Positions 29,638-38,484 of a DNA stretch of 53,073 bases are shown piece after piece. The notes under the pieces are model-generated. The model was not told the DNA's origin. It did no database searches and saw nothing but the letters and a program-made list of their open reading frames with translations. The stretch spans positions 1 to 53,073 of the forward strand of contig MAAM01000002.1 of assembly GCA_002162695.1 (NCBI GenBank), read 5' to 3'. The DNA is from Cycloclasticus sp. 46_120_T64. Lineage in GTDB: Bacteria; Pseudomonadota; Gammaproteobacteria; Methylococcales; Cycloclasticaceae. Each line of letters opens with the position of its first letter. Position 1 is the stretch's first letter. The position numbers and the translations under genes were made by a program.

Positions 29638-30783
29638 ATGAGTTTCCAAATGACAGAAGAGCAGCAAATTGCTGTTAGTGGCTTACGCAAGTTATTAGAT
29701 AATGAAATTGAGCCAGAATTTATCGCGCACGGCGAAGAGTTTATTCCTAAAGAAAAGATGCGGGCTTGGCTGAAAAAGCTAGCTGAGTTTGGCTTAGGTA
29801 ATGCGCCTCACCCAGAACAATATGGTGGTTTAGGTTTGGATTGGCAAACGCATTTACGCTTATACGAAGAAGTTGCCTACACCTCGAGTGATTTGACCGT
29901 GCCTATTCTTATTAATGTGGTGACGGCTGATTTATTAATTCAATCGGCCTCTGAGGAGATTAAACAACGTTATTTACCGGGTTTATTAGCGGGGGACTTG
30001 ATTGCCAGTGTGGGTATTTCTGAACCTGATGTTGGTTCAGATGTTGCGGCAGTTAATACGCGTGCGGTACGTGATGGTGATGAGTGGGTTATCAATGGTG
30101 AGAAAACGTGGATTTCTAATGGTGAGTATTCAGACTTTTTTGTTTGTACCTGCCGCACCGGCGACGGCGAGTTAACCCATATTCTGATTGATCGTGAAGA
30201 ACACGGTTATGAGGTGAGAGGTATTCCTAAAATGGCCTTGAATGGACAATCAACCGCACAAATATTCCTCGCGGATGTGCGCGTGCCCGTGTCGAACACG
30301 GTGGGTGAGATTGGCATGGGGCTTAGGAATACCTTAGTGACTTTTGAACGAGCAAGGTGCCATATGGCGGGTTGGGGTTATGGCTTGGCGCGTCGAGCAA
30401 TGGATGAGGCGATTAAGTATAGCCAGCAACGTACCCAGCACGGCAAACAAATTGCTGGGCACCAATTGATTGCCGATAAAATTGCCACGATGGCGACGGA
30501 AATTGATGCGGCTCGATTGTTAACGTTGCGTGCTGCCGAAATGATTGATTTAGGTTTACGCAGTGATAAAGAGTGTGCGATGGCTAAATGGTACTCCACC
30601 GAGATTGCCGTTAAAGCGACCCGTGATGCGGTGCAAATTCACGGGGGGAACGGGGTAACAAAAGAATTTATTGTGGAGCGTTTAGCACGTGAAGCGATTA
30701 TTGCGCCGATTCCTGATGGTACCACTGAGATTCAGAAATTATTGGTTGCTCGTGCGTTAACGGGTGTGCAGGCCTTTCGTTAA
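29638..30783 (+). CDS. Acyl-CoA dehydrogenase
   Basis: This 381-residue FAD enzyme introduces an alpha-beta double bond into an acyl-CoA. Visible motifs are SVGISEPDVGSDVAAVNTRA and WVINGEKTWISNG (FAD and substrate binding), and the C-terminal helical bundle with QIHGGNGVTKEF. At the position of the usual catalytic glutamate (YEGT), the sequence reads IPDGTTEIQ, giving D360. Relatives that carry another residue there often place the base elsewhere or act on branched acyl-CoAs. The gene follows the thiolase by 17 bases, with an AGAAGG site, and ends the acyl-CoA module. I see no terminator in the 210-base gap before the convergent mgtE. Confidence 0.88.
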   Translation: MSFQMTEEQQIAVSGLRKLLDNEIEPEFIAHGEEFIPKEKMRAWLKKLAEFGLGNAPHPEQYGGLGLDWQTHLRLYEEVAYTSSDLTVPILINVVTADLLIQSASEEIKQRYLPGLLAGDLIASVGISEPDVGSDVAAVNTRAVRDGDEWVINGEKTWISNGEYSDFFVCTCRTGDGELTHILIDREEHGYEVRGIPKMALNGQSTAQIFLADVRVPVSNTVGEIGMGLRNTLVTFERARCHMAGWGYGLARRAMDEAIKYSQQRTQHGKQIAGHQLIADKIATMATEIDAARLLTLRAAEMIDLGLRSDKECAMAKWYSTEIAVKATRDAVQIHGGNGVTKEFIVERLAREAIIAPIPDGTTEIQKLLVARALTGVQAFR

Positions 30784-30993
30784 TTAAGCGGAGGCCTTGC
30801 TATAACGTAGTGAACGCAGGTAGCCGTGCCGTTTCCTTGTTTAAATGAACTGTGCCTACAACCGAGTCTTTGAGCTGATTTTTACCTGCCGTCGTTATTT
30901 CAAGTGAAGCCGCACGGTCATCGTCGTTATATTGAGGTCTCTCGCGTATTGCTGTTTCCGATCGTTACGCTAGCTAGGGGCTGTTTAGCGATG

Positions 30994-32352
30994 TCAGGTC
31001 AAGAATATGGTCGCTAGACCGAGAAATGAGAGGAAACCTATAATATCGGTAACGGTGGTTAAAATAACCCCGCCCGCGATCGCAGGGTCGATATTCATTC
31101 GTTTCAGGGTCAGCGGGATCGTTGCTCCTGCGAGGGCTGCAAAGCTTAGGTTGATAATGAGGGCAGCACCAATAAGCAGGCCGAGTGATTGGCTGTTAAA
31201 CCATGCTGCGGTGATCAGCGCGACGACAACGGCCCAGACGACACCGTTGAGCGCTCCGACAGAGAGCTCTTTCCACAGTAACCAGCGTGAATTGGTATCC
31301 CCAATTTGATTGAGCGCAATGCCACGTATCACTAACATTAGGGTTTGGCTACCGGCGATGCCGCCCATGCTAGCGACAATAGGCATTAGCACGGCGAGTG
31401 CGACAATTTGTTCAATGGTGGCGGTAAAGAGGCCAATCACCCAAGAGGCGAGAAAGGCGGTAAATAAATTAATCCCCAGCCAAACGGCGCGGCGTTTGGC
31501 GCTTCTGGTGACGGGAGCGAACATATCGTCGTCTTCATCAAGACCAGCGATGCTTAAAATTGAGCGGTCGGCTTCATCACGAATAACGTCGACCACGTCA
31601 TCAACGGTAATTCTGCCGAGTAAGCGATTGTTATCATCGACGACGGGAGCTGAAACGAGGTTGTAATCTTCAAAAAACAACGCAACTTCATTAGCCGATA
31701 AGGTCGGCGAGAGCGCTTTTTCTTCGGTTTCCATCACCTCCACAACCGGTTTTTTACTGCTGCTGGTTATCAAGTCTGAAATGTTAAGCACACCCAGGTA
31801 GCGGTCATTTCTGTCGACGACAAATAATTTGTCGGTATTGTCGGGTAGGTTGCCGCGTTGCCTGAGGTACCGCAGAACCACGTCTAAATTAACATTGGGT
31901 CTGATCGACACCATGTCTAAGTTCATTAAACCGCCGGCGCTATCTTCGTCATAAGACATAACAGATTGCAGCCGCCGCCGATCTTGGTTCGACATCGAAC
32001 GAACAACTTCATGTAGTACCGCGTGGGGAAGATCCTCAAAAATATCCGCTAAGTCATCGGTTTCTAATGAAACGGCCGCGCTAATGAGGTTTTTATCATC
32101 GGTTTGCTCGATGAGACCTAGACGAACCTCATCGTTTACTTCAACTAAAATGTCACCAGTTAGCTCAGGGTTAACTAAACCCCAAATAATCCGCCGGTTT
32201 TGTAGCGGTAAAGACTCTAATAAGTTGGCGATTTCTGCGGGGTGTAATTCGTTTATCTGCAGCTTTGTTTGCGTTAATGCGCCACTATCGAGGCTACCGG
32301 CGAGTAACCGCAGGTGCTCATGTGTGTTTTCGTGTTGTGGCGTGGTTGGCAT
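30994..32352 (-). CDS. mgtE: Magnesium transporter MgtE
   Basis: This 452-residue magnesium channel has the MgtE layout: an N-terminal superhelical domain (HPAEIANLLESLP), two CBS domains in the middle (LNISDLITSS, GRITVDDVVDVI), a connecting helix, and five membrane helices. The pore-region sequence MGGIAGSQTLMLVIRGIAL is present. Cytosolic Mg(II) bound between the N and CBS domains closes the pore. It starts 39 bases after the rapZ stop on the same strand, so it is probably the last gene of the rpoN transcript or its branch. Confidence 0.93.
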   Translation of the reverse strand: MPTTPQHENTHEHLRLLAGSLDSGALTQTKLQINELHPAEIANLLESLPLQNRRIIWGLVNPELTGDILVEVNDEVRLGLIEQTDDKNLISAAVSLETDDLADIFEDLPHAVLHEVVRSMSNQDRRRLQSVMSYDEDSAGGLMNLDMVSIRPNVNLDVVLRYLRQRGNLPDNTDKLFVVDRNDRYLGVLNISDLITSSSKKPVVEVMETEEKALSPTLSANEVALFFEDYNLVSAPVVDDNNRLLGRITVDDVVDVIRDEADRSILSIAGLDEDDDMFAPVTRSAKRRAVWLGINLFTAFLASWVIGLFTATIEQIVALAVLMPIVASMGGIAGSQTLMLVIRGIALNQIGDTNSRWLLWKELSVGALNGVVWAVVVALITAAWFNSQSLGLLIGAALIINLSFAALAGATIPLTLKRMNIDPAIAGGVILTTVTDIIGFLSFLGLATIFLT

Positions 32353-32391
32353 TTTCTGTGAGTGTCTCAGCTGAAATAAAACCGAAACATT

Positions 32392-33249
32392 TTAGCTTAA
32401 TTCACGATGACGGGTAATGATATTATGCCCGTGTTTATTGAGTTTTTTGGCGAGTTGCTCGGTCAGGTAAACGGAGCGATGCTGGCCGCCGGTGCAGCCA
32501 ATCGCGATGGAAAGGTAATTTCGGTTTGAATTTGAAAACGCCTTAATCCAGCGATTTAAAAAGTGAGCCGTGTCGTGTAAATAGCTTTGCACAAGATCAG
32601 CCTGATCTAAATAATCTATCACCTCGGGGTCCTGGCCCGTAAAACGGCGTAAGGCGGGGTCCCAATAAGGGTTAGGTAGGCAGCGAGCATCAAAGACAAA
32701 ATCGACGTCATTCGGAGCGCCGTGTTTATAACCAAATGACATGATTTGCAGTGATAAATCCGCGCCGTCTTTACGGCATACCCGTTGACGAATAATGTCA
32801 CGCAATTGGTGAACATTGGTGTGGGTGGTATCAATTTGGATGCTGGCATGGCTAGCAATTGAACTCAGCCGCTCTCGCTCTAAATCAATAGCTTCATCTA
32901 AGGAGGTGTTGTCATCTGATAAGGGGTGTTTGCGGCGTGTTTCACTAAAGCGTTTGAGTAGACATTCTTTGCTAGCACGTAGAAATATTACTTCGTAATC
33001 GATGTGATCGTCTTGTAGTTGTTTAATCAGTTGGCTGGCTTGGTTGAGCGAGCTTTCTTCATTTCGTGCATCGATACCTACCGCAGCCTTATCAAATAAG
33101 TGTTTATCGGACTGTTTGAGTAGCCCGGAAAAGTCTTTTAATAAGGGCAGGGGAAGGTTGTCGGTACAATAAAACCCCGCGTCTTCCAAGGTATCTAGGG
33201 TGATGCTTTTGCCTGAACCAGACAGGCCGCTAACAATGATTAGTTTCAT
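32392..33249 (-). CDS. rapZ: RNase adapter protein RapZ
   Basis: The 285-residue protein is a P-loop RNA-binding adapter. In E. coli it presents the GlmZ small RNA to RNase E and so controls glucosamine-6-phosphate synthesis. The Walker A motif GLSGSGKS (8-15) is intact. The C-terminal RNA-binding domain with SFGYKHG, DARCLPNP and IGCTGGQHRSV is also present. Its usual partner genes ptsN and npr, which flank it in E. coli and Pseudomonas, are absent here. A terminator lies between hpf and rapZ, so rapZ may need its own promoter or readthrough. Confidence 0.93.
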   Translation of the reverse strand: MKLIIVSGLSGSGKSITLDTLEDAGFYCTDNLPLPLLKDFSGLLKQSDKHLFDKAAVGIDARNEESSLNQASQLIKQLQDDHIDYEVIFLRASKECLLKRFSETRRKHPLSDDNTSLDEAIDLERERLSSIASHASIQIDTTHTNVHQLRDIIRQRVCRKDGADLSLQIMSFGYKHGAPNDVDFVFDARCLPNPYWDPALRRFTGQDPEVIDYLDQADLVQSYLHDTAHFLNRWIKAFSNSNRNYLSIAIGCTGGQHRSVYLTEQLAKKLNKHGHNIITRHRELS

Positions 33250-33280
33250 AAATAATAAAAGGCCGGCAATTAGCCGGCCT
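33250..33280 (-). terminator. Terminator between hpf and rapZ
   Basis: Read on the minus strand, AGGCCGGC and GCCGGCCT pair perfectly around five bases, followed by TTTATTATTT. It lies just after the hpf stop and immediately before the rapZ start codon, so it probably lowers rather than abolishes rapZ expression from upstream. Confidence 0.75.
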
Positions 33281-33287
33281 GGTTAGT

Positions 33288-33578
33288 TTAACGGTGAGCG
33301 TTTTGTTTTTCTTTATGCTTCATGACCTGTCGGTCTAATTTGTCGACAAGTGTGTCGATAGCCGCATACATGTTTTCTTGTGTATCTTCGGCAAAAATTT
33401 TATTGCCGTTCAACTGAATCGTTGCTTCGGCTTTTTGCTCTAATTTCTCGACAGATAGGATCACATGTACATCGATGACTTTATCGAAATGGCGCTTTAT
33501 TTTGCCAAATTTACCCTGGGTATATTCGCGAATAGCATCGGTGATTTCAACATGATGTCCTGATACGTCTAATTGCAT
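33288..33578 (-). CDS. hpf: Ribosome hibernation promoting factor HPF
   Basis: The 96-residue protein is the short form of HPF (95 in E. coli), which binds the decoding centre and helps form inactive 100S ribosome dimers in stationary phase. The fold is visible as MQLDVSGHHVEITDAIREYT followed by KIKRHFD and a second helix, YAAIDTLVDKLDRQVMKHKEK. It lies 30 bases after rpoN on the same strand, the normal order. A terminator stands immediately downstream. Confidence 0.93.
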   Translation of the reverse strand: MQLDVSGHHVEITDAIREYTQGKFGKIKRHFDKVIDVHVILSVEKLEQKAEATIQLNGNKIFAEDTQENMYAAIDTLVDKLDRQVMKHKEKQNAHR

Positions 33579-33608
33579 ATTATTCTCCTGTTGTGGTTTC
33601 GATATACG

Positions 33609-35066
33609 TCAGAGGATGCGTTTCCTCTGGCTAGAAGCTGGGATAGCGATAGATTCTCTATATTTTGCGATGGTTCTACGCGCCACATTGATGCCTTTTT
33701 CGCCAAGTATAACGGCAATTTTATTGTCGCTGAGCGGTTTTCTAGGGTTTTCATTATTAACCAATTCTTTAATGAAAGCCCGGATCGCGGTGGCTGAACA
33801 TTCACCGCCGCTATCGGTCGATACGTGGCTAGAGAAAAAGTGCTTTAACTCATGAATGCCATTGGGTGTGTGTAGGTATTTATTGGTGGTGACCCTAGAG
33901 ATCGTCGATTCGTGCATCTCTACGGTTTCAGCAATATCCCTGAGCACCATCGGTTTCATCGCGATGGCACCGTGCTCAAGAAACTCTTGTTGCCGGTTAA
34001 CGATTTCCTGTGACACGAGCATTAGCGTTTCGTTACGGCTTTGTAGGCTTTTTAAAAACCAACGTGCCTCTTGTAAGTGGTTTTTCATGGTTTGTGAATC
34101 AGCGCTTTTATCACCCCGTTTAATTAACGTCTGGTAATACGGGTTGATACGAATATTACTCGCAATCTCACCGTTAATGGATACACGCCATTGGCCTTTA
34201 ACCTTGTTGACGTAGACATCGGGGGTAATATATTCCACGCTGCTCTCATCGACGCCAGATCCTGGGCGAGGGTTGAGCTGTTGAATTAAGTTGATGATGT
34301 TGCTGAGTGTTTCATCGTCAACTTGTAATTTACGTTTTAGTTTGGCGCTATCCTGTGCACCAAGGGCGGCCATTTGCTCGCTGACCAACTCAATGGCCTG
34401 CGTTAAATAAGGGGTGTTACTGGGCAATTGTTTTAACTGAATTAATAGGCAGTCTTGTAGGTCTTCCGCGCCGACGCCTAGGGGGTCGAATGACTGTACC
34501 TTATGCAATACCGCGATCACTTCATCGAGTTCTAATTCCTCTAGCTGTTCGCTCAAGTGCTGGTGAATGAGCTCGATGCTGGTTTTTAGGTAACCGTTAG
34601 CGTCGATACTATCGATAATGGCGGTGGCGATGGCGCGATCGGTGTCAGAAAAATTGGTTAATGCCATTTGCCACACTAAGTGGTCATTTAGGGTCTTTTT
34701 AGCCGCATTAATACTCCCAGGGTCGGGCTGGGGCTGGCTGCTGTGGTCGGATGTTTGATTGAGTCCAGGGCTTGGGCTTAGGTCGTATATCTCATCCCAT
34801 GAGGTATCGACGGCGAGCTCGTCGGGTAGTTGTTCTTGTGAGCCCTCACTGGTTTTTTCCTCACTAGGGCTGTTGTTTTTTTCGGCGTCGGCGTTATGTG
34901 GAGGGGCTTCTTCGTCAGGGACTTCCAACATCATATTACCATCGAGCACGGTTTGAATTTCTTGCTGTAATTCAACGGTCGATAATTGCAATAAGCGAAT
35001 GGCTTGCTGCAGTTGTGGCGTCATCGTTAGGTGCTGACCGACGCGGAGCTGAAGGGATTGCCTCAT
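33609..35066 (-). CDS. rpoN: RNA polymerase sigma-54 factor RpoN
   Basis: The 485-residue sigma-54 directs RNA polymerase to -24/-12 promoters that need an enhancer-binding ATPase. It has the glutamine-rich activator-interaction region at the N-terminus (LTMTPQLQQAIRLLQLS). An acidic Region II follows (about 55-105, with EEAPPHNADAEKNNS). Then come the core-binding domain, a helix-turn-helix (MHESTISRVTTNKYL), and the RpoN box ARRTIAKYRE near the C-terminus. It lies 100 bases after lptB on the same strand, as in E. coli. Confidence 0.95.
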   Translation of the reverse strand: MRQSLQLRVGQHLTMTPQLQQAIRLLQLSTVELQQEIQTVLDGNMMLEVPDEEAPPHNADAEKNNSPSEEKTSEGSQEQLPDELAVDTSWDEIYDLSPSPGLNQTSDHSSQPQPDPGSINAAKKTLNDHLVWQMALTNFSDTDRAIATAIIDSIDANGYLKTSIELIHQHLSEQLEELELDEVIAVLHKVQSFDPLGVGAEDLQDCLLIQLKQLPSNTPYLTQAIELVSEQMAALGAQDSAKLKRKLQVDDETLSNIINLIQQLNPRPGSGVDESSVEYITPDVYVNKVKGQWRVSINGEIASNIRINPYYQTLIKRGDKSADSQTMKNHLQEARWFLKSLQSRNETLMLVSQEIVNRQQEFLEHGAIAMKPMVLRDIAETVEMHESTISRVTTNKYLHTPNGIHELKHFFSSHVSTDSGGECSATAIRAFIKELVNNENPRKPLSDNKIAVILGEKGINVARRTIAKYRESIAIPASSQRKRIL

Positions 35067-35165
35067 TGGTCGTACCTGTTATTACTCGGTGTTAAAACTT
35101 GCTTACATCTCATACTTAATAAGTCTAGACCATATTTAATAAAGCGGTTATTAATTTGAAAAAAA

Positions 35166-35891
35166 TTACATGCGGAACTCGTGACCTAGGTAAACATCAC
35201 GCACCTCAGGGTGCTTAATGATATCGTCGGCTGAACCCTCGGTGATGACGGCCCCGTTGTTGAGGATATAAGCGCGATCACAGGTGCCTAAGGTTTCTCT
35301 CACGTTGTGATCGGTGATTAATACGCCAATGTCACGTTCGCATAGGTGATGGATTATTTTTTGAATGTCGATGACCGATATCGGGTCAACTCCAGCAAAG
35401 GGTTCATCGAGTAAAATGAAACGCGGCTCAGTGGCTAAAGCGCGTGCAATCTCTAGGCGTCTTCTTTCCCCGCCAGATAGAGCCAGTGCGCTTTGTGTAC
35501 GCAAGTGGCTAATGCCAAATTCGCCTAATAGCTCATCCAGTGCTAATTCTTGCTGTCCTGGGGATAATTCGCTACGGGTCTGTAAGATGGCGCGAATATT
35601 GTCTTCTACGCTGAGCTTTCTAAAAATAGACGCTTCTTGAGGTAAGTAACCAAGGCCTTGCCTAGCTCGTACGTGCATTGGGCTGTCGGTGATGTCTTGC
35701 TCGTCGAGGAAAATTTGTCCGCTATCGGGTTTGATGAGGCCAACCGTCATGTAAAAACTGGTGGTTTTGCCCGCGCCATTAGGCCCGAGTAAGCCGACGA
35801 CTTCGCCGCTCTTGACGTTAATGCTAACCTGGTCGACAACTTTGCGTTGGTTGAACTGCTTGCTGATGTTTTGTGTGCGTAGGGTACTCAT
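35166..35891 (-). CDS. lptB: LPS transport ATPase LptB
   Basis: The 241-residue ABC ATPase powers extraction of lipopolysaccharide from the inner membrane together with LptF and LptG. Walker [10 protein letters not shown], the signature [16 protein letters not shown], Walker [14 protein letters not shown] and the LptB C-terminal region are all present. It follows lptA by two bases. The lptF and lptG genes are elsewhere, as usual. Confidence 0.95.
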   Translation of the reverse strand: MSTLRTQNISKQFNQRKVVDQVSINVKSGEVVGLLGPNGAGKTTSFYMTVGLIKPDSGQIFLDEQDITDSPMHVRARQGLGYLPQEASIFRKLSVEDNIRAILQTRSELSPGQQELALDELLGEFGISHLRTQSALALSGGERRRLEIARALATEPRFILLDEPFAGVDPISVIDIQKIIHHLCERDIGVLITDHNVRETLGTCDRAYILNNGAVITEGSADDIIKHPEVRDVYLGHEFRM

Positions 35892-35893
35892 GT

Positions 35894-36388
35894 TTATTTG
35901 CTGGGCTGCAGGGTTATCTTGACGCGTTTTGAGGCCGAGCTCTTATCGCCTGCTTTGACTATTGAGCGCTTGCTGTCATAAGTAATTCGGTCGCTGGAAA
36001 AGGTTGTGCCGGCTTGCCATAAGGTGGCTTTATTGATGAGCACCAAGGTGTCTTTTGAGACGAGGTACTCGAACCGGCGTGCTTCACCGCGAATAAGCCC
36101 TTGCTGGCCGTCAGGTTGTTGTTTGAATTTAACCGGGTTGCCGGTGGCGATGACCTTGTCGGTTGCGCCGCTGGCACCGTAGATAGTCATTTTGTCGGCG
36201 CTGATTTCCATGCTGCCTTGGGTGATGATGACGTTACCCGAGTAAACGGTGGTTTTTTTAGCGTCATCTAGGTTGAAACTGTCGGCTTCCACTTCTACCG
36301 GTTTGTTTTTGTCTGAACTCAGCGCCCATAATGGAGAAGAGCATAGACACAGTACGATAAAGGTAATGGTTAACTTATTTGATTTCAT
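35894..36388 (-). CDS. lptA: LPS periplasmic bridge protein LptA
   Basis: The 164-residue periplasmic protein forms the beta-jellyroll bridge that carries lipopolysaccharide across the periplasm. A signal peptide ends near residue 23 (PLWA). The OstA-type start [23 protein letters not shown] is clear, with [14 protein letters not shown]. It overlaps the end of lptC by 14 bases and precedes lptB by two, so the three are one translation unit. Confidence 0.92.
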   Translation of the reverse strand: MKSNKLTITFIVLCLCSSPLWALSSDKNKPVEVEADSFNLDDAKKTTVYSGNVIITQGSMEISADKMTIYGASGATDKVIATGNPVKFKQQPDGQQGLIRGEARRFEYLVSKDTLVLINKATLWQAGTTFSSDRITYDSKRSIVKAGDKSSASKRVKITLQPSK

Positions 36389-36932
36389 GGTGACCTTTTA
36401 CTTTCTCTAGTATTTTAATGTTAATGGGTTCGCGAAAATGGGCGCGTAAACCGATGCCTTGAATCGTATTGCCGGCAGATTTAATGGTGACGAACTCATC
36501 AGTTTCAGCGAAGTCATTGGGTAGTTGGATACGCAGATTATGCGTGTCGATTTCCAGCGGAGCAATATTTTTTAGCGCACTACGTTGGATATGGACGGCG
36601 CCGTTCAACAAGATTAACTCACCGTCGGCAGAGATATAACCGGTATCGGCTTGAATGTTTAAATCGGGTTTATCGGCTGAATACATCGTCATTATTGGTT
36701 TTGTCAGCTCGGTGCTGTCGTCGTCGACAAAGTGTTGCATATGCTCTGAGCGGATACGCTGTTTTAGCTCGCCGTCTAAGGTCATGCTGCGAGAGTCAAA
36801 GTCTTTCAAATAGTAATCTATTTTATGATGGCTTTTACGGGTGACTGTTTCAGGCTCAGTTTGTTGCATAAAAGCCAGCCACCACGTTATCGCGGCGAGC
36901 AAGCAGAGCACAATTTTAGCTGAGTAATTCAT
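36375..36932 (-). CDS. lptC: LPS export protein LptC
   Basis: The 185-residue protein has one N-terminal membrane anchor (about 5-22) and a periplasmic LptC/jellyroll domain. It contains IDYYLKDFDSRSMTLDGEL, and its C-terminal strands contact LptA. It takes lipopolysaccharide from LptBFG. The gene lies between kdsC (9-base gap) and lptA (overlap), the standard order. Similarity is weaker than for LptA and LptB, as is normal for this family. Confidence 0.88.
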   Translation of the reverse strand: MNYSAKIVLCLLAAITWWLAFMQQTEPETVTRKSHHKIDYYLKDFDSRSMTLDGELKQRIRSEHMQHFVDDDSTELTKPIMTMYSADKPDLNIQADTGYISADGELILLNGAVHIQRSALKNIAPLEIDTHNLRIQLPNDFAETDEFVTIKSAGNTIQGIGLRAHFREPINIKILEKVKGHHEIK

Positions 36933-36941
36933 CTTGATTAT

Positions 36942-37481
36942 CTAGCGATCGCTGAATAAGCGTACGGCGAGTTCAAGTTTTCCTTGCGCGCTTAAGATAG
37001 CGTCACAAACTTCTCGCGCGGCGCCGTGGCCACCTGCTCGGCTGGTTTGCCCCTGGCAGTAGGGGAGGATAGATGGGTTGGCGTCGTGTACGGCAATGGC
37101 GAGACGGGTTCGTGTCATTAACGCGAGGTCGGGTAAATCATCGCCGACGTGAGCAACTTGCTCGGGGCCTAAGTTTAGTTTTTGCAATAAGTCATTAAAG
37201 GCGGCCGTTTTGTTTTCTTGCCCTTGGTAAACGTGTTGTATACCGAGGTTTTCCATGCGTCTTGTTACGATAGGCGATGAGCGCCCCGAAATGATACCAA
37301 CGTCGATGCCATTTTGTTGTAAAAGTTTGAGGCCTTGGCCGTCTTGTGCGTGGAACGACTTATACTCTTGGCCATTGAGGTCGAAAAATAATTTACCGTC
37401 GGTCAGTACCCCGTCTACGTCAAAAATGACGCACTTGATGGCTTGCGCGCGTTGTTGGAAGTCGGTTGTTAATTCAATCAT
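36942..37481 (-). CDS. kdsC: KDO-8-phosphate phosphatase KdsC
   Basis: The 179-residue HAD-family phosphatase makes KDO for the lipopolysaccharide core. The nucleophile motif is DVDGVLTDG (D21, D23). GISGRSSPIVTRRMENLGI and HVGDDLPDLALM carry the other HAD motifs. The C-terminal GGHGAAREVCDAIL is family-typical. Its start overlaps the kdsD stop by four bases. Confidence 0.94.
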   Translation of the reverse strand: MIELTTDFQQRAQAIKCVIFDVDGVLTDGKLFFDLNGQEYKSFHAQDGQGLKLLQQNGIDVGIISGRSSPIVTRRMENLGIQHVYQGQENKTAAFNDLLQKLNLGPEQVAHVGDDLPDLALMTRTRLAIAVHDANPSILPYCQGQTSRAGGHGAAREVCDAILSAQGKLELAVRLFSDR

Positions 37482-38461
37482 GAGAGTCCCGCTTTAAGCA
37501 TGTCGTGCATATTGAGTGCGCCCACTAGTTTCTTATTGTCGATAACTAATAACGCGTTTATTTGTTTATCTTGCATGAGCTGGAGGGCTTCAACGGCTAA
37601 GCGTCCTGAGCCGATGGTTGAGCCGCCCGCGGTCATCACTTGTCGTATTTCGGTATTATGGATGTCGGTATTGTTTTCTAGCATGCGTCGAAGGTCGCCA
37701 TCGGTGAAAATGCCAACGAGTTCGTCCGTTGAATTAACGATGGCGGTCATACCGAGTTTCTTTTCAGTCATTTCTAATAGAGCTGCGCTGACCAGTTGCT
37801 GTTGTTCGATGATGGGGATATCGTCACCTTGGTGCATGATATCGCTGACGTGCAGTAATAAGCGTCGCCCAAGGCTGCCGCCAGGGTGCGATAAAGCGAA
37901 GTCTTTTTCGGTAAAGCCGCGTGCTTCGAGTAGGGCGATGGCGAGTGCGTCGCCCATGACTAGGGCGGCGGTGGTGCTAGAGGTTGGGGCGAGCCCTAAT
38001 GGGCAGGCTTCTTTTTCGATGCTAGCGTCAATCGCGGCGTCGGAGAGGGTGGCCAACGTCGACGTAGGGTTGCCGCTGATCGAAATTAACGGCACACCCA
38101 AGCGTTTGATAATAGGAAGAATGCTGAGTACCTCGCCGGTTTCCCCCGAGTTTGATAGCGCTATGGCAACATCATTTTTGGTGATCATCCCGAGGTCGCC
38201 ATGGCTGGCTTCACCTGGGTGAATGAAAAATGCAGGGGTTCCCGTGCTGGCGAGGGTGGCGGCAATTTTGCTGCCGATATGTCCGGATTTCCCCATCCCA
38301 ATGACCACGACCTTGCCTTCGCAGGCGAGCATCAGTTGACAGGCGTGGGCGAAGTTGTCGTTGATATGGTGGCGTAGGCCAGCGATGGCCTCAGCTTCGG
38401 TGTTAACCACCGCCATGCCGAGTTGTTTTAGTTTGTCTCGTTGTTGATTGTTAATGGGCAT
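37478..38461 (-). CDS. kdsD: Arabinose-5-phosphate isomerase KdsD
   Basis: The 327-residue enzyme interconverts ribulose-5-phosphate and arabinose-5-phosphate, the first step of KDO synthesis. An N-terminal SIS domain carries VIGMGKSGHIGSKIAATLAS and HPGEASHGDLGM. Two CBS domains follow at the C-terminus. Length matches E. coli KdsD (328). It overlaps kdsC downstream and lies 23 bases after caxA. Confidence 0.94.
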   Translation of the reverse strand: MPINNQQRDKLKQLGMAVVNTEAEAIAGLRHHINDNFAHACQLMLACEGKVVVIGMGKSGHIGSKIAATLASTGTPAFFIHPGEASHGDLGMITKNDVAIALSNSGETGEVLSILPIIKRLGVPLISISGNPTSTLATLSDAAIDASIEKEACPLGLAPTSSTTAALVMGDALAIALLEARGFTEKDFALSHPGGSLGRRLLLHVSDIMHQGDDIPIIEQQQLVSAALLEMTEKKLGMTAIVNSTDELVGIFTDGDLRRMLENNTDIHNTEIRQVMTAGGSTIGSGRLAVEALQLMQDKQINALLVIDNKKLVGALNMHDMLKAGLS

Positions 38462-38484
38462 GCTTCTCTTTCTGTAATGAGCGA

